Assembly (NCBI GenBank): GCA_017388605.1
Contig: JAFPIE010000064.1
Coordinates: 1-21,801, forward strand
Source: Acholeplasmatales bacterium
GTDB taxonomy: Bacteria > Bacillota_I > Bacilli_A > Acholeplasmatales > Anaeroplasmataceae
DNA: 21,801 nt
Direction of reading: 5' to 3'
The position numbers and the translations under genes are program-made. The notes below the pieces were generated by a model that searched no databases, was not told the origin of the DNA, and saw nothing but the letters and a program-made list of their open reading frames with translations. Position 1 is the stretch's first letter. The number at the start of each line of letters is the position of its first letter. Below, piece after piece: positions 16,081 to 21,801 of the stretch.

Positions 16081-18266
16081 TACTGCTGCTTTATTAGGGA
16101 TAGGGCCATCTTATGCTTCTGATAATCAATATCAATTACATAAACATGTACCTGGTCTCCAACACTTAAGATATCGGATGGATGAGAAACCTTTTGTGTA
16201 CTCATCTTAGATACATGTACTAATCCATCATATTTAACACCACAATCGATGAATGCACCAAAGTCAACTACGTTTCTTACTGTACCATCAAGCTCATCTC
16301 CAACCTTGATATCTTCAAAGTGCATAATATCACTTCTAAGCTTTAATCCAGGGTAGGAATCACGAATATCACGAAGTGGCTTTTCAAATGCATCTAAAAT
16401 ATCATTTAATGTGAACATATCAATGGATAAATCCTTTGAAATTTGGCTTTTATCAAGCTTTTTAATTTCTTCCCTAATCTTTTCTGTACCTAAGTCATTT
16501 GCGTTTAAATTCATTAATTTTAATATGGCTTTAGCCTTATCATAGGATTCTGGATGAATTGGAGTTTGATCTAGTGGATCAATCGCATTTAATATTCTTA
16601 AAAAGCCTACACATTGCTCATAGGTTTTAGGACCAAGCTTTGCAACCTTCTTTAATTCCTCTCTAGACTTAAATCCACCATTTTCCTCTCTATAGGCAAT
16701 AATATTCTTAGATACTGCCTTTGTTAAGCCGGATACATAGGAAAGTAAGGATATAGATGCAGTATTTAAATTAACTACAACCTTATTTACAGCATCCGAT
16801 ACAACATCATCTAAGGCTTTATTTAATTTCGATTGTGTAACATCATGCTGATACTGTCCAACACCTATGGATTTAGGGTCGATTTTAACAAGCTCTGCAA
16901 GTGGATCTTGAATTCTTCTTGCGATGGATATTGCACTTCTCTTTTCAACTGTTAAATCAGGGAATTCCTCAATAGCAATATCGGATGCAGAATATACAGA
17001 TGCACCAGCCTCGCTTACCATTACATATTTACAATCAAAGCCATTTTCCTTAATGACATCAGCAATGAAGCTTTCCGTTTCTCTTCCTGCAGTACCATTA
17101 CCAATGGCAATAATAGATACATTGTATTTCTTAATTAGCCTTGCAATCGTAATTTTAGATTCAATAACTAATTTAGGGTCAACCTTTGAATCCTTAGATT
17201 TTTCATTTGGATAAATAACTCCAATTTCCTTTACACCACTATTCTCATCAATTACAGCAAGCTTACAGCCTGTTCTATAGGCAGGGTCAACACCAAGTAC
17301 AACCTGGCCCTTCATTGGAGCCTGTAATAATAGATTCTTTACATTCATTGCAAAAATATGAATCGCTTGTTCTTCTGCATTTTCAGATAAAATGCTTCTG
17401 ATTTCTCTTCCAATAGATGGTGCAATTAATCTCTTATAGGCATCATCTATTGCCTCCTCTAGCTCTTGCTTAAACAAGGAATCTCTATTTCTTGTAATAT
17501 GTCTTCTTAAGAAATCAATATCTCTTTCAGGCTGAAGCTCAAGTGTAACATTAATTACATCCTCATCCTCAGCTCTATTAATTGCTAAAACTCTATGAGG
17601 CTTAATCCAGCCTGTCTTTTCGGAAGAATCATAATAATTCTTATATTTTTCCTCAGGATCATTATCATTTTTCTTCTTCTTGCAAATAATAGTTCCATAT
17701 TTTAATGCAGCATCTCTAATATATTTTCTAAAATCTGCATTATCACTAATCTTTTCTGCGACAATATATTTAGCATTTGTGATAGCATCCTCCATAGTTT
17801 TAACCTTATCCGTTAAGAATTTAGATACTATTTCGTTTTTATCTCCTTGATTATAAAGCTTTAGCATAATGTCTGCTAAAGGCTCAAGGCCTAAGGCAAT
17901 AGCCTCTGTTGCCTTTGTCTTTTTCTTTTCCTTATATGGACGATATAAATCCTCAACATCGATAAGCTTTGGTGCATTTAAAATATCTTCTCTTAAGGAA
18001 TCTGTCATCATACCCTTTTCTTCAATTAAACGAATGACATCAGCCTTTCTCTTTTCTAAAGCAACTCCATAATTATATTCATCAGAAATAGCACGAATTG
18101 CCTCTTCATCAAGACCTCCTGTAGCCTCTTTTCTATATCTTGCAATAAAAGCTACAGTTTTATCATCAGCAAGCATTTCTAAAACGGCACCAATTTGGTC
18201 TCTTTTAACCTTAAATTTGTCCTCTATTGTCTTTAATACATTATCATTTAAAACTACATCTGCCAT
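16080..18266 (-). CDS. tex: Tex-family S1 RNA-binding protein
   Basis: Tex is a conserved cytoplasmic nucleic-acid-binding protein related to eukaryotic Spt6, linked to transcription and RNA metabolism. The 728 residues match. Domains in order are an N-terminal helical Tex domain (about 1–200; FIARYRKEATGGLDEE at 40–55 and DLYRPYKEKKKTKA near 106–119 are family hallmarks), the YqgF/RNase H-like domain from about 320 (VLGVDPAYRTGCKLAV), helix-hairpin-helix motifs at about 490–555 (LNTASISLLSYVSGL; KLGPKTYEQCVGFLRI) and a C-terminal S1 domain from about 650 (VGDELDGTVRNVVDFGAFID). The ATG has AAGGAG 7 bases upstream. The upstream gene's terminator ends only about 20 bases before the start codon, so tex has little room for its own promoter. 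The identification is secure. Confidence 0.97.
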   Translation of the reverse strand: MADVVLNDNVLKTIEDKFKVKRDQIGAVLEMLADDKTVAFIARYRKEATGGLDEEAIRAISDEYNYGVALEKRKADVIRLIEEKGMMTDSLREDILNAPKLIDVEDLYRPYKEKKKTKATEAIALGLEPLADIMLKLYNQGDKNEIVSKFLTDKVKTMEDAITNAKYIVAEKISDNADFRKYIRDAALKYGTIICKKKKNDNDPEEKYKNYYDSSEKTGWIKPHRVLAINRAEDEDVINVTLELQPERDIDFLRRHITRNRDSLFKQELEEAIDDAYKRLIAPSIGREIRSILSENAEEQAIHIFAMNVKNLLLQAPMKGQVVLGVDPAYRTGCKLAVIDENSGVKEIGVIYPNEKSKDSKVDPKLVIESKITIARLIKKYNVSIIAIGNGTAGRETESFIADVIKENGFDCKYVMVSEAGASVYSASDIAIEEFPDLTVEKRSAISIARRIQDPLAELVKIDPKSIGVGQYQHDVTQSKLNKALDDVVSDAVNKVVVNLNTASISLLSYVSGLTKAVSKNIIAYREENGGFKSREELKKVAKLGPKTYEQCVGFLRILNAIDPLDQTPIHPESYDKAKAILKLMNLNANDLGTEKIREEIKKLDKSQISKDLSIDMFTLNDILDAFEKPLRDIRDSYPGLKLRSDIMHFEDIKVGDELDGTVRNVVDFGAFIDCGVKYDGLVHVSKMSTQKVSHPSDILSVGDQVHVYVIDIDYQKHKMALSLIKQQ

Positions 18267-18287
18267 ATAAATTCTCCTTTTATTTTG

Positions 18288-18313
18288 AAAAAAATAAGGC
18301 CATTAGGCCTTAT
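18288..18313 (-). terminator. Intrinsic terminator or attenuator between the exported-protein gene and tex
   Basis: On the minus strand an 8-bp perfect stem ATAAGGCC/GGCCTTAT with a 4-base loop is followed by a run of seven T. It starts one base after the upstream stop and ends 21 bases before the tex ATG. Confidence 0.8.
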
Positions 18314-18314
18314 C

Positions 18315-19115
18315 TTATGCTAATTCTAATTGGAAGCTTGAACGCTTGTCCGTACCTGTAATGAATTCAGTAACATGACGAGAGTCACTTCTGATTGTCG
18401 CAAAATCTGTGAAGAAAATTCCCCAAGATTTTGGATCATTTGTTTTAGAATCATAATCATATTCATATGAACTCTTAAAGCCATCTTCACCAGCAATATA
18501 ACCAAAAGCGAATTCGTTTGTAGATTCGCTGCTACCACCAAATTTTACACTTGTAATTGCATTCTTATTCTTACCAACAGATAAATCAATCATGTATAAT
18601 ACAGCAACCTCAGAATCATTAGATGCATCATCATCAGCTAAAATCTTTTCATTATACTGATTAATCGTATATTGAATTTCAATTAAAGCCTTAAGTGCTA
18701 AATCCTGTTGCTCATTATAATAGAAGGTTACGGATTCATCATCCTTATTCTTGCCATCATCAATTGCCTTATCTGGATAAAATGCTGTGAAATCAAATGC
18801 AGCAAAGAAAATATGCTTATAATATGTACCATCATCATAATCATCTGAATTCGCATGCATTAGCACACCCTCATAATTCATCTTTTTGAAGGTAACTTCT
18901 TTTTCATTATATGTATAAGTCTTTCCAACATAATCAATCTTTTCCTCAGTTGTACCTCTATTTGCAAGTACAAGTGGAATTGTTATTGCAGCTGCTAAAA
19001 CTAATACAAGTCCTACTCCTGAGATTATCCAAAATAATTTATTATGTAAGATATTATTCTTTTTTTGACCCTGTGTGGCTTTACCTGATACTTTTTTTCT
19101 TTTAATTGTTGCCAA
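18315..19115 (-). CDS. Single-pass membrane protein with exported domain, function unknown
   Basis: I do not recognise the family. The product has a basic, Lys-rich N-terminus (TIKRKKVSGKATQGQKKNN), one hydrophobic segment (FWIISGVGLVLVLAAAITIPLVLA at about 29–51) and an acidic exported region of some 210 residues rich in Asp, Tyr and Lys, with YVGKTYTYNEKEVTF right after the membrane. There is no lipobox. For the start, AAAGGAG directly abuts an ATG at 19124, leaving no spacing. The in-frame TTG three codons on (19115–19113) has ideal 9-base spacing and is preferred; the ATG would add three residues. It has its own promoter and terminator. The positive-inside rule places the large domain outside the cell. 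Confidence 0.8.
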   Translation of the reverse strand: MATIKRKKVSGKATQGQKKNNILHNKLFWIISGVGLVLVLAAAITIPLVLANRGTTEEKIDYVGKTYTYNEKEVTFKKMNYEGVLMHANSDDYDDGTYYKHIFFAAFDFTAFYPDKAIDDGKNKDDESVTFYYNEQQDLALKALIEIQYTINQYNEKILADDDASNDSEVAVLYMIDLSVGKNKNAITSVKFGGSSESTNEFAFGYIAGEDGFKSSYEYDYDSKTNDPKSWGIFFTDFATIRSDSRHVTEFITGTDKRSSFQLELA

Positions 19116-19159
19116 GTCAATCATCTCCTTTAAAAATACTACACGTTAAAGTTCAAATT

Positions 19160-19188
19160 ATTTTATCATAATTTTGGCATCTATACAA
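19160..19188 (-). promoter_or_regulatory. Sigma-A promoter of the exported-protein gene
   Basis: On the minus strand TTGTAT (19188–19183), a 17-base spacer and TAAAAT (19165–19160) with an extended TGA form a strong promoter. The -35 begins inside the U-tract of the upstream terminator, so the units are separate but packed end to end. Confidence 0.6.
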
Positions 19189-19217
19189 GAAAAATAAGAG
19201 AAATCATATGATTTCTC
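19186..19217 (-). terminator. Terminator of the cobalamin-linked operon
   Basis: A 20-bp perfect palindrome at 19198–19217 (GAGAAATCAT and its complement) gives a stem that includes the stop codon and last codons of the ECF-like gene. It is followed by TTATTTTTCTT on the minus strand. The central CATATG would form the loop. Confidence 0.7.
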
Positions 19218-20346
19218 CATTATCTTCTATATATACTTCATTATCTTTATTCCATAGCTCACTAAGCTTACGTCTTAATGGTTTATATAAATAAATCATT
19301 GTGAATGCAATTGTAGACATTAGCATAATTTCAAACGGAATATCAGCAAGCCAATAATGATATACATCTATCTCTAGGAACACTGCGTTTGTCACTAAGA
19401 ATAGCATACAATAAATGTATGCACCTAAAATACCACCTAGGGTTAATAGCCATATATTCTTATTCTTAAGTAGCCATATAATTCCAATATAGATCATATA
19501 GCCTAACCACATAGGTATCATAACAATAGGTGTTAGGCTTCCCATATAAATATTATCTAATAATACATGAGCAAATATGATAAGACTTGTCTTTTTAAAG
19601 CCAAATACCGATACATATATCGCAAGCAGTAAGAATGTAAATTGGAAATTTGGAATAAAAACAAAGAGCTCCTCTTGAATAAAGAGTAATACACTCATGA
19701 AGGCTAATATACATAATTCTCTTACAGTTATTTTATTATTAGTCTTACGGTTAATAATTAAAAATAGAATTACTGCAAGGACAAATAAGCCTACAAGAAC
19801 ATAAACAATAATACGGAAGGTCTGGGTAGAATTGTAATAGCTATTAAAGGATATAGAATCATTGAACATAGAGGTATTATGTAAATTATCCCTTTCGTTA
19901 ATGGCAAATATCATATTATCCTTTAATTCTATTCCATCGATTCCAGTAGATACTGTTTGTTTTACATAATCATTAAAATCAATCGTATCCTTATAGCTTA
20001 CGCCATCCTTTATATAGCATAGCTCAAACCAAAGCCAAGTAGATGTACCATTCGTTTTTATATTGAAGGAATCTCCTTCAATACCAATCAAATAATGGCC
20101 ATAGCCAGTTTCCTTATATTCAATTGTATATAAGCTGTTTAATACCTCAAATAAGGTGTCATCCTTTTTATACTCAATACGCTTCTTTTCCACTAGCTGA
20201 TTATCCATATTATTTACAATAAAGGTAATTGTACCTGCACGATTTGCAGATTTTTGATTATTATGAATAATCACATAAACCATACTGAGTATCATTAATG
20301 AAATAAGGAGGACACCAAGAAGTATCCTCCCTATTTTCTTAAGCAA
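19204..20346 (-). CDS. ECF S-component-like membrane protein with extracellular transcobalamin-type beta domain
   Basis: The product has 380 residues. One N-terminal membrane anchor (about 7–27) is followed by an exported domain (38–150) with the DUF4430/transcobalamin C-terminal-like pattern: a strand pair with a hydrophobic LFEVLNSLY helix, GYGHYLIGIEGD, and TWLWFELCYIKDG. A further membrane helix (178–198) leads into a five- to six-helix hydrophobic core (about 207–353: ITVRELCILAFMSVLLFIQE, FIPNFQFTFLLLAIYVSVFG, AHVLLDNIYMGSLTPIVMIP) that reads like the substrate-binding S component of ECF vitamin transporters. The start is TTG at 20346, with AGGAG 9 bases upstream inside the end of the preceding lipoprotein gene (8-bp overlap). 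Operon position behind a cobalamin riboswitch points to B12 or a related corrinoid. No EcfA/EcfT gene is nearby. The S-component call is by pattern only. Confidence 0.75.
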   Translation of the reverse strand: MLKKIGRILLGVLLISLMILSMVYVIIHNNQKSANRAGTITFIVNNMDNQLVEKKRIEYKKDDTLFEVLNSLYTIEYKETGYGHYLIGIEGDSFNIKTNGTSTWLWFELCYIKDGVSYKDTIDFNDYVKQTVSTGIDGIELKDNMIFAINERDNLHNTSMFNDSISFNSYYNSTQTFRIIVYVLVGLFVLAVILFLIINRKTNNKITVRELCILAFMSVLLFIQEELFVFIPNFQFTFLLLAIYVSVFGFKKTSLIIFAHVLLDNIYMGSLTPIVMIPMWLGYMIYIGIIWLLKNKNIWLLTLGGILGAYIYCMLFLVTNAVFLEIDVYHYWLADIPFEIMLMSTIAFTMIYLYKPLRRKLSELWNKDNEVYIEDNGEII

Positions 20347-21613
20347 AAAGGATTACTCCTGTTCCTTTATCTCTTTGAACCTTATATGCCATTAATGAAG
20401 CATAAATTTGATTGGAAGAATAATCATACTCTGCCTTTTCCATATCAAACTGATAGTTTTCACTATCAAAATGATTGTCAAATAGATACTTAATGATATC
20501 TGTATTCTCTTCAATCATAAATTCTCTAGCATTCTTCTTAGCTGCAGCTAAAGGTAATAAGAATAAGCTTAAGGATGTATCCTTTGCTGCATAGCCTTGT
20601 TTTACAGCTGCCTCTACATTTGCTAAAGTTAATGGTTCAAAATCACTATCAGAAAGTGTATTATATAATGCTAAACCACATAATTCCCAAGCATATCCAT
20701 CTGTACCATATTCTACGGATGCACGATATGTTGTATTTAATAACTCAGTTGAAACGATAGAATCCAAATTCATTTCTTTAGCAATAGATAAATTAAATGG
20801 TAAGGAATATTCATCCCTATATTTTGTTAAACCCTCTAAATATGCAGAAAAGTTTGATGTAAAATCTTCATTAGTCACATCAAATAATCTTGCAGCATAA
20901 TACCATTTTGCATAATTTCCATCTGTTGGCATTTCTGTTAGATTTGGAATATTTGTAAAATCAACACCAGATAAAGATGCCTTATATGCATCTGTAAATA
21001 GTGTATTATTAAATAGGTTACTATCATAGCCGTTATTTTCCATTAAATACACAGCCATAGCCTGCCAATATGAACTATCTAAAAAGCTATTAGAAGCCGC
21101 TAAAGATGTTTTTAAGCCATTCTTTGCATAATGATAAATTGCTTTATCAACTAAAACATCATATTCATCAAACGATCCACCAAAAGCAACTGTTTTAAAG
21201 CATTCACTCTTGAATTCAAATACATCTCCATCGTTAGCCTCTAAGCCATCTACTCCAGTCATGGAGTATTCACCATTTTCTAAAATGGATAAATACCAGT
21301 TAGAATCTACAACAGAATTGTTAATTGATGTAATAAAAGTTCCACTCTTTTTTACATCAAAATATTTATCTAATGCGTCATTAACTGTTGGGCATTCATT
21401 TAAATCAACTGTCTTATCTCCAATAACTTCGCCATCAATATCATATACCTTAATTGTATATGTCTTAGGTGTACTTGTAGTTGTTGGAGCAATAGTTGTT
21501 GTTTCTGTAGTAGTTGTTTCTACTTTAGTTGTAGTTTCACTAGAACTACCACAGCCTGCCATTCCTAAAGCCATACCCAAAGCTAGAGGAATCGCAAATA
21601 ATCTCTTCTTCAT
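20339..21613 (-). CDS. Putative cobalamin-capturing lipoprotein: transcobalamin-like beta domain plus helical repeat domain
   Basis: From the ATG at 21613 the product has 424 residues. The signal peptide ends in the lipobox MAGC (Cys21), followed by a Thr-rich linker (about 27–50). Residues 51–138 show the DUF4430/transcobalamin C-terminal pattern: TYTIKVYDIDGEVI, a TVNDALDKYF helix, TFITSINNSVVD, WYLSILENGEY and a closing NDGDVFEF. Residues 150–424 are repeated amphipathic helices (SYWQAMAVYL, YAKWYYAARLF, GYAWELCGLALYN, NQIYASLMAYKVQRDKG) like the alpha/alpha barrel of intrinsic factor and prenyltransferase-type proteins. The frame is open 21 codons further upstream, but those residues break the signal peptide; AGGA lies 4–5 bases before the chosen ATG. 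The cobalamin riboswitch immediately upstream supports corrinoid binding; ligand and partner remain inference. Confidence 0.8.
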   Translation of the reverse strand: MKKRLFAIPLALGMALGMAGCGSSSETTTKVETTTTETTTIAPTTTSTPKTYTIKVYDIDGEVIGDKTVDLNECPTVNDALDKYFDVKKSGTFITSINNSVVDSNWYLSILENGEYSMTGVDGLEANDGDVFEFKSECFKTVAFGGSFDEYDVLVDKAIYHYAKNGLKTSLAASNSFLDSSYWQAMAVYLMENNGYDSNLFNNTLFTDAYKASLSGVDFTNIPNLTEMPTDGNYAKWYYAARLFDVTNEDFTSNFSAYLEGLTKYRDEYSLPFNLSIAKEMNLDSIVSTELLNTTYRASVEYGTDGYAWELCGLALYNTLSDSDFEPLTLANVEAAVKQGYAAKDTSLSLFLLPLAAAKKNAREFMIEENTDIIKYLFDNHFDSENYQFDMEKAEYDYSSNQIYASLMAYKVQRDKGTGVILFA

Positions 21614-21697
21614 TTTTCCTGTTTTGCTCTCTTTATTTTCATGCCGTATCCCAGCAGCACTCAAAAAAAGATGCAATTTCCTTTTTTAATTTTTATA

Positions 21698-21801
21698 TTT
21701 AATCGGGTAAGTCTCCTGACTTCGCCTCATCCTACTTTCTACCTTCTCAGTTGCCCAATGGTATATTGATTTCGTCCTCGTTACAGTTGCTGGTACAGCT
21801 C
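21698..21801 (-). ncRNA. Cobalamin riboswitch (3' portion; 5' part beyond window)
   Basis: On the minus strand the B12 box AAGTCAGGAGACTTACC lies at 21722–21706, preceded by the conserved core pieces CAGCAACTGTAACGAG, CCATTG, GAGAAGG and AGTAGGATGA in the order known for adenosylcobalamin-type riboswitches. The first stems are cut off by the window end. The expression platform lies in 21614–21697: an A-rich/U-rich segment with a weak 7-bp stem and U7 run (near 21663–21687), and a TGCTGG at 21656–21651 complementary to CCAGCA of the aptamer core (21793–21788). It should lower expression of the two downstream genes when cobalamin is plentiful. Confidence 0.92.

Noticed and set aside
21486..21540. 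Tandem repeat in the 5' part of the cobalamin-linked lipoprotein gene
   Set aside because: The ACA/ACT-rich tract simply encodes a Thr-rich linker after the lipobox; it is low complexity but not a regular repeat.
21614..21676. Upstream start extending the lipoprotein by 21 residues
   Set aside because: The added residues (MHLFLSAAGIRHENKESK...) would place charged sequence before a complete signal peptide; the ATG at 21613 gives a normal lipoprotein signal.
21210..21689. Open frame on the plus strand opposite the cobalamin-linked lipoprotein
   Set aside because: It is antisense to a well-supported lipoprotein gene and its Val/Leu-rich stretch is the complement of the Thr-rich linker; it also runs into the riboswitch leader.
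1..21801. Mobile elements, CRISPR arrays, tRNA or rRNA genes
   Set aside because: No transposase or integrase frames, no regularly spaced repeats and no tRNA or rRNA sequence patterns were seen.

Overview
This window looks like a chromosomal segment of a low-GC Gram-positive bacterium (Bacillota). Signs are the sufCDSUB gene order, the walJ–rlmH pair, AGGAGG-type ribosome binding sites, sigma-A-like promoters and three proteins with lipobox signal peptides. TGA ends several real genes (pncC, walJ, the ECF-like gene), so this is not the Mycoplasma code. The short SufD, the stand-alone PncC and the very large Tyr/Asp/Asn-rich lipoproteins fit a gut-type member of class Bacilli (Erysipelotrichia or Acholeplasma/RF39 neighbourhood), but that placement is tentative.

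Layout. 1–4740, minus strand: the SUF iron-sulfur cluster operon, sufC-sufD-sufS-sufU-sufB. sufB runs off the left edge. Its promoter region carries a perfect 16-bp palindrome and a 15-bp inverted repeat. 4754–7295, minus strand: leuS with its own short promoter region. 7296–9545, minus strand: walJ, rlmH, pncC and a small four-helix membrane protein, tightly coupled and ending in an intrinsic terminator. 9546–16038, plus strand: two tandem, apparently paralogous giant lipoproteins (about 1,100 and 1,004 codons) that I read as degenerate PrsA/SurA-like foldases. The second contains one in-frame amber codon. 16045–19217, minus strand: tex and an uncharacterised single-pass exported protein. 19204–21801, minus strand: the 3' part of a cobalamin riboswitch, a lipoprotein with a transcobalamin/intrinsic-factor-like beta domain (DUF4430 type) plus a helical repeat region, and a membrane protein that joins another such beta domain to an ECF S-component-like membrane part.

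The last block is the most interesting part. The riboswitch independently points to a corrinoid as ligand, and the two proteins downstream read as a capture-and-deliver pair: a surface lipoprotein with a two-domain architecture recalling mammalian B12 carriers, and a membrane substrate-binding subunit with its own tethered beta domain. No ECF ATPase or EcfT gene is present here, so a shared energising module elsewhere would be needed.

I saw no tRNA or rRNA genes, insertion sequences, CRISPR arrays or prophage genes. No gene-free stretch exceeds about 175 bases.
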